Source of the DNA: Nocardioides flavescens
GTDB taxonomy: Bacteria; Actinomycetota; Actinomycetes; Propionibacteriales; Nocardioidaceae
DNA: 64,000 bases
Assembly: GCF_009823805.1 (NCBI RefSeq)
Contig: NZ_WUEK01000001.1
Location: forward strand, 392,688-456,687
Reading direction: 5' to 3'
The notes beneath the pieces were generated by a model, which searched no databases, was not told the origin of the DNA, and saw nothing but the letters and a program-made list of their open reading frames with translations. Both the position numbers and the translations under genes were made by a program. The first letter of the stretch is position 1, and each line of letters begins with the position of its first letter. Positions 22,879 to 31,791 of the stretch are shown piece after piece.

Positions 22879-24688
22879 CCTCCCCATCGCCGACCACGGC
22901 CTGATCGGCGACCTGCGCACCTGCGCTCTGGTGGGCAACGAGGGCACCGTCGACTGGTTCTGCGCGCCGCGCTTCGACTCCCCCAGCGTCTTCGGCTCGA
23001 TCCTCGACCCCGATGCGGGCTCGTGGACGGTGCGCGTCCTCGACGGCGACGTGCGGACCAACCAGTTCTACTTCCCCGACTCCAACATCCTCGTCACCCG
23101 CTTCCTCACCGAGGAGGGCGTGGCCGAGGTGCACGACTTCATGCCGCTGCTCAAGGCCCACGACGAGGACCACCGCCAACGGCTCGTACGCCGGATCGTG
23201 GCGGTGCGCGGCCGGGTGCGGGTGCGCACCGAGGTCACGCCGCGGCCCGACTACGGCCGGGCGGCCCCGCGGTTGACCGAGGTGAGCGGCGGCGTCCTCG
23301 TCGAGGCCGAGACCACCGACGGCCCCGAGCTCCGCCTGGGGCTGATGGCCTCGACCCGCCTCGACCTCGACGACGGGACGGCGTCCGCCGAGCTCACCAT
23401 GGAGGGCGGCGACGAGGCGATCTTCGTGCTGCAGGTGCTGGGCGACGACGAGGAGCCGACGGCCAGCGACGGTGACAGCACCACCGAGCTGTTCGAGCAG
23501 ACCGCGCGGTTCTGGCGCACCTGGCTCTCCCAGTCGACGTACAAGGGTCGCTGGCGCGAGATGGTCGACCGGGCCGCGCTGACGCTGAAGCTGATGACCC
23601 ACGAGCCGAGCGGCGCGATCGTGGCCGCCCCCACGACCAGCCTGCCCGAGCAGATCGGCGGCGGGCGCAACTGGGACTACCGCTACGTCTGGATCCGCGA
23701 CGCGGCGTTCAGCCTCTACGCGCTGCTGCGCCTCGGCTTCACCGACGAGGCGGCGTCGTTCATGGAGTGGCTCTCGGAGCGGCTCGGCGACCGCGACGAC
23801 TTCGACGACGAGCTCGGACCGCTGCGGGTGCTCTACGACATCGACGGCAACGTGCCGCACGAGGAGCACGAGCTCGACCACCTGCGCGGCTACCGCGACT
23901 CGCGGCCGGTGCGGGTCGGCAACGCCGCGGTCGAGCAGCTCCAGCTCGACATCTACGGCGAGCTCATCGACTCGGTCTACCTGTTCAACAAGTACGGCCC
24001 CGGGATCAGCCACGACGCCTGGAAGGACCTCACCCGGGTCCTGGAGTGGGTGATGGAGCACTGGGACCGCCCCGACGCGGGCATGTGGGAGATCCGCGAC
24101 GAGCCCCGGGCCCACACCACCTCACGGCTGATGTGCTGGGTGGCGATCGAGCGGATGATGCGCACCGCCCGCCAGCGCGGCCTGCCCGGCGACCTGTCGG
24201 GCTGGGCCGAGGTCCGCGACGCGGTCTACGAGCGGATCATGACCGAGAGCTGGGACGACGAGGTCGGGGCGTTCATGGCCTACGAGGGTGCCGACACCCT
24301 CGACGCGGGCGTGCTCCTGATGCCGCTGGTGAAGTTCGTGGCGCCCAACGACCCGCGCTTCGTCTCGACACTGGCCGCCATCGAGGACCGGCTCGTCTCC
24401 GACAGCCTGGTGTTCCGCTACGACGTCGAGAGCTCCTCCGACGGTCTCGACGGCTCCGAGGGGACCTTCTCCCTCTGCTCGTTCTGGTACGTCGAGGCAC
24501 TGACCCGGCTCGGCCGCCTCGACGACGCCCGGCTCGCGCTGGAGAAGATGTTCACCTACGCCAACCACCTCGGCCTCTACGCCGAGCAGGTCGGCCTCAC
24601 CGGTGAGCAGCTGGGCAACTTCCCCCAGGCCTTCACCCACCTCAGCCTCATCAGCGCCGCGATCAACCTCGACCGAGAGCTGGGCTGA
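22871..24688 (+). CDS. Glycoside hydrolase family 15 protein (trehalase/glucoamylase-like)
   Basis: A 605-residue GH15-type enzyme starting at a GTG inside the end of zwf. The N-terminal beta domain opens with IADHGLIGDLRTCALVG and DWFCAPRFDSPSVFGSILD. The catalytic (alpha/alpha)6 part carries GGGRNWDYRYVWIRDAAFSLYALL and GSEGTFSLCSFWYVEALTRLGRLDDA, both hallmarks of the family. Actinobacterial members of this length include trehalases and cytosolic glucan hydrolases; no signal peptide is present. Released glucose could feed zwf after phosphorylation, in line with the coupling. The substrate is not proven. Confidence 0.88.
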   Translation: MTDLPIADHGLIGDLRTCALVGNEGTVDWFCAPRFDSPSVFGSILDPDAGSWTVRVLDGDVRTNQFYFPDSNILVTRFLTEEGVAEVHDFMPLLKAHDEDHRQRLVRRIVAVRGRVRVRTEVTPRPDYGRAAPRLTEVSGGVLVEAETTDGPELRLGLMASTRLDLDDGTASAELTMEGGDEAIFVLQVLGDDEEPTASDGDSTTELFEQTARFWRTWLSQSTYKGRWREMVDRAALTLKLMTHEPSGAIVAAPTTSLPEQIGGGRNWDYRYVWIRDAAFSLYALLRLGFTDEAASFMEWLSERLGDRDDFDDELGPLRVLYDIDGNVPHEEHELDHLRGYRDSRPVRVGNAAVEQLQLDIYGELIDSVYLFNKYGPGISHDAWKDLTRVLEWVMEHWDRPDAGMWEIRDEPRAHTTSRLMCWVAIERMMRTARQRGLPGDLSGWAEVRDAVYERIMTESWDDEVGAFMAYEGADTLDAGVLLMPLVKFVAPNDPRFVSTLAAIEDRLVSDSLVFRYDVESSSDGLDGSEGTFSLCSFWYVEALTRLGRLDDARLALEKMFTYANHLGLYAEQVGLTGEQLGNFPQAFTHLSLISAAINLDRELG

Positions 24689-24702
24689 GCCGGACGCGAA
24701 GA

Positions 24703-24734
24703 GGGAGGCCGCACCCTCGTCGATGCGGCCTCCC
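24703..24734. terminator. Bidirectional terminator hairpin
   Basis: GGGAGGCCGCA (24703-24713) pairs perfectly with TGCGGCCTCCC (24724-24734) around a 10-base loop. It sits between the convergent GH15 and alkaline phosphatase genes and likely stops both transcripts. Confidence 0.75.
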
Positions 24735-24751
24735 CGGGTGCACGCGCAGGC

Positions 24752-26455
24752 TCAGCGCGTGGTCTTGATCTTCGTCGTGCTGCTGGTGGTGCCACCGGCG
24801 CCCGTCGCGGTGACGGTGACGGTGACGGAGCGCTTGACCTGCTTCAGCTGCTTCGCCTTCAGCTTGACCTTCACCGAGCCGCCGGCGGCGGGGACGGTCA
24901 CGGTCTTGAGGACGCGCTTGCCGGTGATCGTTACGGTCACGGTGGTGGCGCCGCTGGCGGCGACGTCGACCACGACGCCGCGACGCAGCTGGACCCGGCT
25001 GACGCGGGGCTGGGCCGCGACGGCCGCGACCGGCTTGGCGGCCGGGGCGGGGGTGGTCGTCGTCGGCATCGTGCTCGGGGTGCGCCCGAGCAGGGTGGCG
25101 AACAGGTCGGTCTGGTCGATCGTGCCCGTGATGTTCGCGGCCTGGGGACCGGACGCGGCGACACGGATCTGCGAGCCGGTGTGGGTCATCGAGAAGCCGC
25201 CGGCCGCGGTCGTGTCGGCGGTGGAGTAGGCGATCGTCATCGGGTCGCCGTCCTTGGTCTTGATGGTCGTCGTCGCGCGGCCCGCGGAGGTGCTGTTGGG
25301 CACGATCTGGGTGGAGTGCGCGTGGTCACCGGTGACGATGATCAGCGTGTCGGGGTGGGTCTTCTGGTAGGCCTGCGCCACCTTCAGGGTGTCGTCCATC
25401 TCGGCGACGTCGCCGATCGCGCCGCAGACGTCGGCGGCGTGCTCCTGCTTGTCGATCATCGCGCTCTCGACCTGCAGGAAGAACCCGTTGGGGTTGTCCA
25501 GCAGCGAGATGGCCTTGCTCGTCATCTCCGAGAGCGTGGGCTGGTTGCCGCGGTTGGCGACCTGGCAGGTGGTGTTGGCGTCGCCCGCACCGGCCGGGCT
25601 GGCGACCGGGAGCGGCTGGTAGCGCGGGGTCATGTTGCCGGTGGCGAACAGGCCGAGGACCGGCTTGCTCGTCACCGAGGTGACGGCGGCGAGACCGGCC
25701 TTGTCGCTGACGGTCTGGTAGCCGCGGGTGGTCGTCGCGTAGTCCAGCACGGTGCCGCCGCTGGGCAGGGTCTGCGCGTAGCGCTGGGCGCCACCACCGA
25801 GGAGGACGTCGACCTTGTTGTCGACCAGCTGCTCGGCGATGGAGCCCTTGCCGCCGGCCGCCTTCAGGGCCGAGGGGCAGGTCGCCATGTTGGCCGGGCC
25901 CTGGCAGGCCCGGGCGTTGATGTGCGACGCGGCGGCCGCCGGGGTCGCGTCGGTGATCTCCGCGGTGGAGACGTTGCCCGTGCGCTTGCCCTGGCGCTTG
26001 TAGATCTCGAGCACGGTGTCGTAGTCGACGCCCGCCACGGTGTCGGCGGAGCTGGGACCCTGCGAGATGCGACCGTCGACGGTCTTCTTGCCGGTCGACC
26101 AGCCGCTGGCGGTCGGGGCGGAGTCCGAGACGTAGTTGATCGGGTAGCGCGAGCCGTCGGGCGCGGTCTTGAGGCCGTAGGTCGTCATCTCGCCGGTGAA
26201 CGGCAGCTCGTCGAGGGCGAAGCGGCCCGCCGCACCGAGCTCGTAGTTGCGCGCGGCGGTGATGATCGAGTCGTCCGTGCCGTCGCCGATGATGAGGATG
26301 ACGTTGCGCGGCTTGGCGGGATTGATCTGGCCGGCGAGCTCGGCCGAGCGGTCGTTGGCGAAGCCGAACGGTGCGGCCTGGGCGGCGGTGAGGCCGGCGC
26401 CGCCGAGGGCGACGAGAGCCGCCGCGCCGGCGAGAAGTCTGGTCCTGCGAGTCAC
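24752..26455 (-). CDS. Secreted alkaline phosphatase with C-terminal beta domain
   Basis: A 567-residue PhoA-type phosphatase starting at GTG 26455 (AAAGGA nine bases upstream). The N-terminus has a Tat-like TRRTRLL and signal peptide ending AAQA. Metal and catalytic motifs are IIGDGTDDS, the nucleophile in VSDSAPTASGWSTGKKT, MIDKQEHAADVCG, DVAEMDDTL and VTGDHAHST, with the third zinc His in SMTHTGSQI. The last ~110 residues form a Lys/Val/Thr-rich Ig-like domain after a Pro/Thr linker. It releases phosphate outside the cell. A PHO-box-like repeat lies ~70-100 bp upstream, as expected for phosphate control. Confidence 0.92.
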   Translation of the reverse strand: MTRRTRLLAGAAALVALGGAGLTAAQAAPFGFANDRSAELAGQINPAKPRNVILIIGDGTDDSIITAARNYELGAAGRFALDELPFTGEMTTYGLKTAPDGSRYPINYVSDSAPTASGWSTGKKTVDGRISQGPSSADTVAGVDYDTVLEIYKRQGKRTGNVSTAEITDATPAAAASHINARACQGPANMATCPSALKAAGGKGSIAEQLVDNKVDVLLGGGAQRYAQTLPSGGTVLDYATTTRGYQTVSDKAGLAAVTSVTSKPVLGLFATGNMTPRYQPLPVASPAGAGDANTTCQVANRGNQPTLSEMTSKAISLLDNPNGFFLQVESAMIDKQEHAADVCGAIGDVAEMDDTLKVAQAYQKTHPDTLIIVTGDHAHSTQIVPNSTSAGRATTTIKTKDGDPMTIAYSTADTTAAGGFSMTHTGSQIRVAASGPQAANITGTIDQTDLFATLLGRTPSTMPTTTTPAPAAKPVAAVAAQPRVSRVQLRRGVVVDVAASGATTVTVTITGKRVLKTVTVPAAGGSVKVKLKAKQLKQVKRSVTVTVTATGAGGTTSSTTKIKTTR

Positions 26456-26522
26456 GAGGTGGGGTCCTTTCGAGAGGGTTTCCGCGGTCACCGTCGTGGT
26501 TGCGCAGAACAACCACCCTCGT

Positions 26523-26555
26523 CCTCGGCGGACGGGAGATGGACGCGAGATGAAC
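26523..26555 (-). promoter_or_regulatory. PHO-box-like direct repeats upstream of alkaline phosphatase
   Basis: Read on the minus strand, three 11-base units follow one another: GTTCATCTCGC (26555-26545), GTCCATCTCCC (26544-26534) and GTCCGCCGAGG (26533-26523). This agrees with the 11-bp direct repeats bound by PhoP in Streptomyces (G-T/G-TCA-type units). They end 68 bp before the phosphatase start. PhoP binding is inferred. Confidence 0.65.
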
Positions 26556-26653
26556 GTCTCGAAGGCGGGTAGTACTAGGACGCTTCGTCGACGGCAGCCG
26601 TCTCCACGCCCCCTCCCGACCGGTCTACGCTCGTCGCTTGGAGGTGGGGTCGG

Positions 26654-27022
26654 GTGCGACGACTGGGTCAGCTCGAGGCGGCCGTGATGGAGCTGCTGTG
26701 GTCCCGCGGCGACGTCGAGACGTCGGTCCGCGAGGTGATGGAGGGCCTCGAGGAGCAGGACGGTGCCCGCCGCCTCGCCTACACGACGGTGCTGACCGTG
26801 GTCGACAACCTCCACTCCAAGGGCTACCTCACCCGGCGCCGCGTCGGTCGCGCCTACGCCTACACCCCGCGCTGCTCGCGCGAGGAGCACACCGCGCAGG
26901 TCATGGGCGAGGCGCTGGCCGCCAGCAGCGACCGCGGTGCGGTGCTGCTGCGGCTCGTCGACCAGCTCACGGCGGCGGAGGTCGCCGAGCTGCGCGCCGC
27001 CCTCGACGAGCCTCCGGCGTGA
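26654..27022 (+). CDS. BlaI/MecI/CopY-family transcriptional repressor
   Basis: A 122-residue winged-helix repressor from GTG 26654. It shows the BlaI pattern: LGQLEAAVMELLWSRG, VREVMEGLEE, AYTTVLTVVDNLHSKGYL as the recognition helix region and TRRRVGRAYAYTP as the wing. The C-terminal ~50 residues form the dimer domain. It overlaps the M56 peptidase gene by GTGA. In such pairs the peptidase cleaves the repressor after sensing a signal (beta-lactam or other stress). There is no beta-lactamase in the window, so the regulated target is unknown. Confidence 0.92.
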   Translation: MRRLGQLEAAVMELLWSRGDVETSVREVMEGLEEQDGARRLAYTTVLTVVDNLHSKGYLTRRRVGRAYAYTPRCSREEHTAQVMGEALAASSDRGAVLLRLVDQLTAAEVAELRAALDEPPA

Positions 27023-27957
27023 TCGCCGCGTCCGCGCTGGTCGCGCACGTGCTCCTCGCGGGCCACCTCGGCCCGCGTCTGCTGCAGGACGCCGCGTGGA
27101 CGTCGCGCTCACCGCAGGCCGCGGTCCGGTGCTGGCTGGCCCTGTGCCTCTCCGTCCTGCTGGCCGCGGCGCTCGTGCCGCTGACCCTCGCCGCCCCGTA
27201 CCTCCCCCTGCCGGGCGGTGGGGTCCACTACGGCGACCCGCTCGGCCCCTGGCCCGCCCTCGTGGCCCAGGTCGCGCTCGCCGCCGCCCTGTCGGCGCTG
27301 CTGGTGACCGGCGTCCGCCAGGTCGCCCGCACCCGCCGGGCCCGGAGTCGCCAGCACGACGACCTGACCCTGCTCGGCCGTCCGCACCCCGACGGCTACG
27401 TCGAGCTCGCCGACGCACGCGCCGCGCTGTGGTGCCTGCCCCGGGGGTGGCGCCGGCCCGCGGCGGTGGTCGTCACGACCGGCGCGCGCGAGCTGCTCGA
27501 GCCGCGCGAGCTCGGTGTCGCGCTGCGCCACGAGCACCGCCACCTGCAGGCGCGCCACCACCGGGCGGTCGCGCTGACCGGGCTGCTGTCCGGGACGTTC
27601 GGTCGCGTCGGGCTCTTCGCCCGGGCCCACCGCGAGGTCGTCGAGCTCGTCGAGCTCGCCGCCGACGACGCCGCCGCTCCGCACGAGCGCGCGGTGCTGG
27701 GCCGCGCTCTGGTCGCCCTCAGCACGGGCACCACCACCGACACCCTCCCGGCTGCGTCGGGTGGGCTGGCCGCGAGCGGCACGGCGACACTGCGGCGGGT
27801 GCGCCGGCTGCGGGCGGCCGCGCCGGCGCCGGGGCACCTCGGACGGGCGCTGGCCCTGGCTGCGGCCGGCGTGGTGCTGGCCGCTCCCCCGCTGCTCGCC
27901 GTGGCCCCGGGCGTCGAGGCCGCGCTGCACCACTGCGCGCCCCTGGTGCGCGCCTGA
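27019..27957 (+). CDS. M56-family (BlaR1-like) membrane metallopeptidase
   Basis: A 312-residue membrane protein from the GTG overlapping the blaI-like stop. It has about three hydrophobic segments in the N-terminal 110 residues and one near the C-terminus (ALALAAAGVVLAAPPLLAVA). The zinc site is ALRHEHRHLQARHH, an HExxH motif (HEHRH), with a downstream ELAADDAA that supplies the third ligand region. It lacks a penicillin-binding sensor domain, as is usual for actinobacterial M56 proteins. It probably inactivates the coupled BlaI-type repressor. Confidence 0.88.
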   Translation: MIAASALVAHVLLAGHLGPRLLQDAAWTSRSPQAAVRCWLALCLSVLLAAALVPLTLAAPYLPLPGGGVHYGDPLGPWPALVAQVALAAALSALLVTGVRQVARTRRARSRQHDDLTLLGRPHPDGYVELADARAALWCLPRGWRRPAAVVVTTGARELLEPRELGVALRHEHRHLQARHHRAVALTGLLSGTFGRVGLFARAHREVVELVELAADDAAAPHERAVLGRALVALSTGTTTDTLPAASGGLAASGTATLRRVRRLRAAAPAPGHLGRALALAAAGVVLAAPPLLAVAPGVEAALHHCAPLVRA

Positions 27958-27961
27958 CCGG

Positions 27962-28633
27962 TCAGCGGGGTGCGGTCGGGGTCATCCGCACGCTGTCGGG
28001 CTCGAAGCCGTGCTCGATGCCCCACACGACCGCCTGCGAGCGGCGTTCGACGCCCATCTTGCGGTAGGCCGTGCGGATGTAGGTCTTGACCGAGTTGATC
28101 GAGAGGTAGCTGCGCGCGGCGATCTCCTTGTTGGAGAAGCCCTGGGTGATGAGGGCGATGATCTCGCCCTCACGCATGGTGAGCCCCTCGCGCTGGCCGG
28201 GCCAGCGGCCGGGCTCGCGGGACGGCTCCCCGCCGTGCCCGTCGCCGCCTCCGGGCACGACGCGCTCGCCCGCGTGGACGGCCTCGATCGAGGCCACCAG
28301 CTCCTCGGCGTCCGCACCCTTGGCCACGAAACCGGCGGCGCCGGCCCGCAGCGCGTCCTCGACCAGCTGGCGCGAGACGTTCCAGGTGTAGATGACGACC
28401 TTGCAGGTCGACTGCTCTCCGATCAGCTCGCGCAGCTGGTCCTCGCTGACGCGGGCCTGCGCGAAGCTGTCGTAGAGGACGACGTCGACGGGGCCGCGGA
28501 CCGCCATCTTGCTGTCGAGCTCGACCACCTCGACGCGCTCGGCGTACGGCTCCAGGAGCGACGCGACCCCCAGCACGACGAGCTCGTAGTCGTTGACCAC
28601 GGCGACGCGCACCGCGCGGTCCCTCTGCGCCAT
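27962..28633 (-). CDS. LuxR-type response regulator (NarL/FixJ family)
   Basis: A 223-residue two-domain regulator. The receiver domain (residues ~8-125) has an acidic N-terminal pocket (VVNDYE), a candidate phospho-acceptor in VVLYDSFA and the conserved Lys in FVAKGADAEEL. A Gly-rich linker follows, then a LuxR HTH: LTMREGEIIALITQGFSNKEIA and LSINSVKTYIRTAYRKMGV. An ATG 12 bases upstream (28645) is an alternative start. It is convergent to the M56 gene (4-bp gap). No sensor kinase is adjacent, so it is an orphan regulator. Confidence 0.9.
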   Translation of the reverse strand: MAQRDRAVRVAVVNDYELVVLGVASLLEPYAERVEVVELDSKMAVRGPVDVVLYDSFAQARVSEDQLRELIGEQSTCKVVIYTWNVSRQLVEDALRAGAAGFVAKGADAEELVASIEAVHAGERVVPGGGDGHGGEPSREPGRWPGQREGLTMREGEIIALITQGFSNKEIAARSYLSINSVKTYIRTAYRKMGVERRSQAVVWGIEHGFEPDSVRMTPTAPR

Positions 28634-28652
28634 GGCCGAGAGCATAGGACGC

Positions 28653-29702
28653 TCAGGCACCCGCCCGTCGGGGTGAGTACGCGTCGATCTCGGCGAGCAC
28701 CCGGCGGCGCACCGGCTCGTCGGCGTACGACGCGTGCACCGCGGCCCGGGCGAGGTCCCGAACGCCCTCGGTGTCGAGGCCGAGGAGGTCGGCGGCGATG
28801 TCGTACTCACGGTTGAGCGTCGTGCCGAACATCGGGGGGTCGTCGGAGTTGATCGTCACCACGACCCCGGCGTCGCGGAACACCGGGAGCGGGTGCTCGC
28901 CGAGCGAGGCCACGGCGCGGGTCGCGACGTTGGAGGAGGGGCAGACCTCGAGCGGGATGCCGCTCTCGGCGAGCCGCGCGAGCAGGGCCGGGTCCTGCGC
29001 CGAGGAGGTGCCGTGGCCGATCCGTTCGGCGCCGAGCAGGTCGAGCGCGTCCCACACGGTCTGCGGGCCGGTGGTCTCGCCGGCGTGCGGCAGCGAGTGC
29101 AGGCCCGCCGCGCGGGCCGTGGCGAAGTGGCTCCGGAACTGCTCGCGCGGGACCCCGATCTCGGGGCCGCCGAGGCCGAAGCCGATCAGCCCCTCGGTGC
29201 GGTGGCGGGTGGCGTACTCCAGCGTCGCGTCCGCGGCCGGGACCCCGGACTCGCCCGGGATGTCGTAGATCCAGCGCAGCACGAGCCCGAAGTCGCGCTC
29301 GGCCTCCACGCGGGCGGCCTCGAGCGCCTCGGAGTAGCCCTCGATCGGCATGCCGACCTCGTCGCTGTCGGGGCGCACGGAGGTGAACGGCGTGCAGGTG
29401 AGCTCGGCGTAGCGCACCTGCTGCTCGGTCGCCATCTCGCGGGCGACCTCGTAGGTCAGGTAGTGGATGTCCTCGGGGGTGCGGATCAGCGCGACCACGG
29501 CGAGGTAGACCTCGACGAAGTGCGCGAAGTCGCGGAACTCGAAGAACCGGCGCAGCTCGTCGAGGTCGCTCGGGACGGTGCCGGGGTGGCGCGCGGCCAG
29601 CTCGCTGACGATGCGCGCCGAGGCCGAGCCGACGTGGTGGACGTGCAGCTCGGCCTTCGGCAGGCCACGGACGAACGCGCTGAGGTCTCGGGTGTCGCTC
29701 AC
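28653..29702 (-). CDS. add: Adenosine deaminase family protein
   Basis: A 349-residue metal-dependent deaminase. The N-terminal zinc motif is LPKAELHVHHVGSAS (HxHxxG variant, with VG where most have EG), followed by LPHAGETTGP (catalytic Glu), IGHGTSSA, and INSDDPPMFGTTLN with the zinc-binding Asp. The HVHHVGSAS form marks a subgroup common in Streptomyces and relatives. It deaminates adenosine or a close purine nucleoside; aminodeoxyfutalosine is also possible. GTG is the start at 29702. It is upstream of the response regulator on the same strand with a 19-bp gap. Confidence 0.88.
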   Translation of the reverse strand: MSDTRDLSAFVRGLPKAELHVHHVGSASARIVSELAARHPGTVPSDLDELRRFFEFRDFAHFVEVYLAVVALIRTPEDIHYLTYEVAREMATEQQVRYAELTCTPFTSVRPDSDEVGMPIEGYSEALEAARVEAERDFGLVLRWIYDIPGESGVPAADATLEYATRHRTEGLIGFGLGGPEIGVPREQFRSHFATARAAGLHSLPHAGETTGPQTVWDALDLLGAERIGHGTSSAQDPALLARLAESGIPLEVCPSSNVATRAVASLGEHPLPVFRDAGVVVTINSDDPPMFGTTLNREYDIAADLLGLDTEGVRDLARAAVHASYADEPVRRRVLAEIDAYSPRRAGA

Positions 29703-29718
29703 ACGCGCCAGCGTGGTC

Positions 29719-30450
29719 TCAGCTCACGGCGGCGAGCAAGTTGGCGGACAGCTGGTCGACGTTGGCGCCGTCGCTGAACGGCTTGCCGTCCAGGATGATC
29801 GTGGGGGTGCCCGGGACGCCGGCGTTCTCCGCGGCCTTCGTCGCGGCCTCCGCCCACGCCTGACCGTCGCCGTCGCGGTAGGCCTGCACCGTCTCGGCGC
29901 TGACCCCGGCCTTCGTCATCAGCTCGGCGATGTCGTCCTCGGAGGGGAACGGCCCCTCCTCGCTCGGCTGGTCGGCGTAGAGCGCGTCGTGCAGGGCGAG
30001 CGCGACCTCGTTGCTCGACTGCTCGAGCGTCACGCCGAACGCCTCGGTGGCCGACTGGGAGTAGGGGCCGATGCGCGAGAGCAGCACGAACGGGCGGTAC
30101 TCCACCTGGACCTTGCCGTCGGCCGCGAGCTGCTCCAGCTCGCTGTGGGTGCGCTTCTCCAGCTCGCCGCAGTAGGGGCAGATGAAGTCCTCGTAGATGA
30201 CGACCTTGTGCGGCGCGGACGCCTCCCCGATCGTCAGACCGTGCTCGCTGCCGGTGGGCTCGGCAGCGGCGGCCACGTCGTCGCTCCCGTCGCGCAGCGA
30301 GTTGATCAGGAACCCGCCGCCGATGATCAGGACCATCGCGAGCACCACGCCCACGACGCTCAGCACCTGGCGACGACGCTCCTTGCGCTCCCGCTCCTTG
30401 ACCAGGGCGGCGGCGCGCTCGGCGCGCTGTTCACGGTTCTGCTTGGACAT
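29719..30450 (-). CDS. DsbA-like membrane-anchored thiol oxidoreductase
   Basis: A 243-residue protein anchored by one N-terminal helix (residues ~30-50: VLSVVGVVLAMVLIIGGGFL) after a highly charged cytoplasmic start. The outer domain is thioredoxin-like with active site FICPYCGELE (CPYC) and a cis-Pro loop AGVPGTPTIILDGKPF. It resembles the actinobacterial DsbA/Com1-type oxidases that introduce disulfides in secreted proteins. Its ATG overlaps the stop of the MauE-like gene by one base, a frequent partner that may reoxidise it. Confidence 0.9.
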   Translation of the reverse strand: MSKQNREQRAERAAALVKERERKERRRQVLSVVGVVLAMVLIIGGGFLINSLRDGSDDVAAAAEPTGSEHGLTIGEASAPHKVVIYEDFICPYCGELEKRTHSELEQLAADGKVQVEYRPFVLLSRIGPYSQSATEAFGVTLEQSSNEVALALHDALYADQPSEEGPFPSEDDIAELMTKAGVSAETVQAYRDGDGQAWAEAATKAAENAGVPGTPTIILDGKPFSDGANVDQLSANLLAAVS

Positions 30451-30935
30451 CAGGCTCCTGCCTGCTCGTGGTCGGGGACGTACGTCGGACGGAAGATCAG
30501 CCGGTCGAGAGCGAGGCGCGTGCGGCCCTGCCACGCGACGTACGCCGAGGCCAGCAGGAGCGCGGCGTCGCGGGCGATCTCCCAGGGGTACTTCGAGGCG
30601 GCGTCGGGGTCGTAGCCCCCGCCGCCGAAGCAGCCGCAGTCGATGTTGATCCCGCGCGCCCACACCGAGGCGATCCCGACGATGAACGCCACGAAGAGCA
30701 GCGCGGACAGCACCCCCGCGAACCGCGTGAGCAGCCCCAGCACGAGCAGCAGCCCCACCGCGATCTCCAGCGGCGGCAGCAGGTGGCCCACCGTGGTCGC
30801 CGTGTCGCCGGGCAGCAGCTCGTAGGCGCGGACCGCGAGCACGCTCTGCTCGGGGTGGGGGAGCTTGATCAGACCCGCCCAGATCCAGACCGCGCCGGTC
30901 ACCAGGCGCGCTGCAGTCCCGAGCCACTCACGCAC
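30450..30935 (-). CDS. MauE/DoxX-family membrane protein
   Basis: A 161-residue integral membrane protein with about four helices, starting at GTG 30935. It carries the MauE-like features LVTGAVWIWAGLIKLPHPEQ, YELLPG, LPPLEIAVGLLLVLG and a Cys pair in IDCGCFGGGGYDPD. MauE proteins form disulfides in periplasmic proteins. The direct coupling to the DsbA-like gene downstream supports a redox pair acting at the outer face of the membrane. Confidence 0.88.
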   Translation of the reverse strand: MREWLGTAARLVTGAVWIWAGLIKLPHPEQSVLAVRAYELLPGDTATTVGHLLPPLEIAVGLLLVLGLLTRFAGVLSALLFVAFIVGIASVWARGINIDCGCFGGGGYDPDAASKYPWEIARDAALLLASAYVAWQGRTRLALDRLIFRPTYVPDHEQAGA

Positions 30936-30993
30936 CCCCTCACCCTAGGCACCTCGGCTGAGCCGGACCTGAGAGGCGGACCGTTCCCCGGCG

Positions 30994-30999
30994 TAGGGT
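30994..30999 (+). promoter_or_regulatory. -10 box for leaderless orn transcript
   Basis: TAGGGT at 30994-30999 is followed by six bases and then the GTG of orn (31006). This puts the expected transcription start at the start codon, so orn mRNA is probably leaderless. Confidence 0.55.
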
Positions 31000-31005
31000 G
31001 CGGGG

Positions 31006-31677
31006 GTGAAGGAAAGACTCGTCTGGATCGACTGTGAGATGACCGGCCTCGACCTGGGCGCCGACGCGCTCATCGAGGTGGCCGCGCTGGTCACCGACTA
31101 CGACCTCACCGTGCTCGGCGAGGGCGTCGACCTGATCGTCAAGCCCCCGGCCGAGGCGCTCGACCAGATGGGCGACTTCGTCCGCTCGATGCACGAGAAG
31201 TCGGGGCTGCTCGAGGAGCTCGACGGGGGCCTCACCCTCGCCGAGGCCGAGGAGCAGGTGCTGGCCTACGTCCGCGAGCACTGCCCCGCGGGGTCGCGCC
31301 CGCCGCTGGCCGGCAACACGGTGGCCACGGACCGCTCGTTCCTCACCCGCGACATGCCGACGCTCGAGGGGTTCCTCCACTACCGCATCGTCGACGTGTC
31401 CTCCATCAAGGAGCTCAGCCGCCGGTGGTACCCCCGGGCCTACTACCAGGCCCCGAAGAAGCGCGGCAACCACCGGGCGCTCGCCGACATCCAGGAGAGC
31501 ATCGAGGAGCTGCGCTACTACCGCGACGCGGTCTTCGTGCCGGCCCCCGGGCCCGACTCCGACACCGCTCGGGCGCTCGCCGCCAAGCACGGCGGAGCGC
31601 TCACCGGGATCACCGCCCCGGAGGCCCCGTCCGGCTCAGCCGCACCCGATTCCGCGGAACCCGACCCGCTCCCCTAG
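31006..31677 (+). CDS. orn: Oligoribonuclease
   Basis: A 223-residue DEDDh exonuclease that degrades 2-5-nt RNA (and pGpG/pApA) in the cytoplasm. Motifs: LVWIDCEMTGLDLGADALIE (ExoI, DxE), MPTLEGFLHYRIVDVSSIKEL (ExoII), and NHRALADIQESIEELRYYR (ExoIII, HxxxxD). The enzyme proper ends near residue 185; the last ~35 residues are a poorly conserved tail rich in Pro and Ala. GTG start, behind a -10 box and without SD. A tRNA-His gene follows 33 bp later. Confidence 0.96.
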   Translation: MKERLVWIDCEMTGLDLGADALIEVAALVTDYDLTVLGEGVDLIVKPPAEALDQMGDFVRSMHEKSGLLEELDGGLTLAEAEEQVLAYVREHCPAGSRPPLAGNTVATDRSFLTRDMPTLEGFLHYRIVDVSSIKELSRRWYPRAYYQAPKKRGNHRALADIQESIEELRYYRDAVFVPAPGPDSDTARALAAKHGGALTGITAPEAPSGSAAPDSAEPDPLP

Positions 31678-31710
31678 ACTTCTCGACGGCCTCGGCTCCC
31701 GAGGTCCACG

Positions 31711-31786
31711 GTGGGTGTAGCTCAGCTGGTAGAGCGCTGCGTTGTGGTCGCAGATGCCGCGGGTTCGAGTCCCGTCACTCACCCCA
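31711..31786 (+). tRNA. tRNA-His (GTG)
   Basis: The cloverleaf is complete: acceptor GTGGGTG pairs with CACTCAC, the D arm is GCTC...GAGC, the anticodon stem CTGCG/CGCAG encloses TTGTGGT with anticodon GTG, and the T arm is GCGGG TTCGAGT CCCGT. The base before the acceptor is G (31710), which can be the G-1 characteristic of tRNA-His, opposite discriminator C. CCA is encoded. Confidence 0.96.
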
Positions 31787-31791
31787 GCACG

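Noticed and set aside
26654..27957. Beta-lactam resistance locus
   Set aside because: BlaI and M56 proteins are present but there is no beta-lactamase or PBP2a and the M56 protein lacks a penicillin sensor domain.
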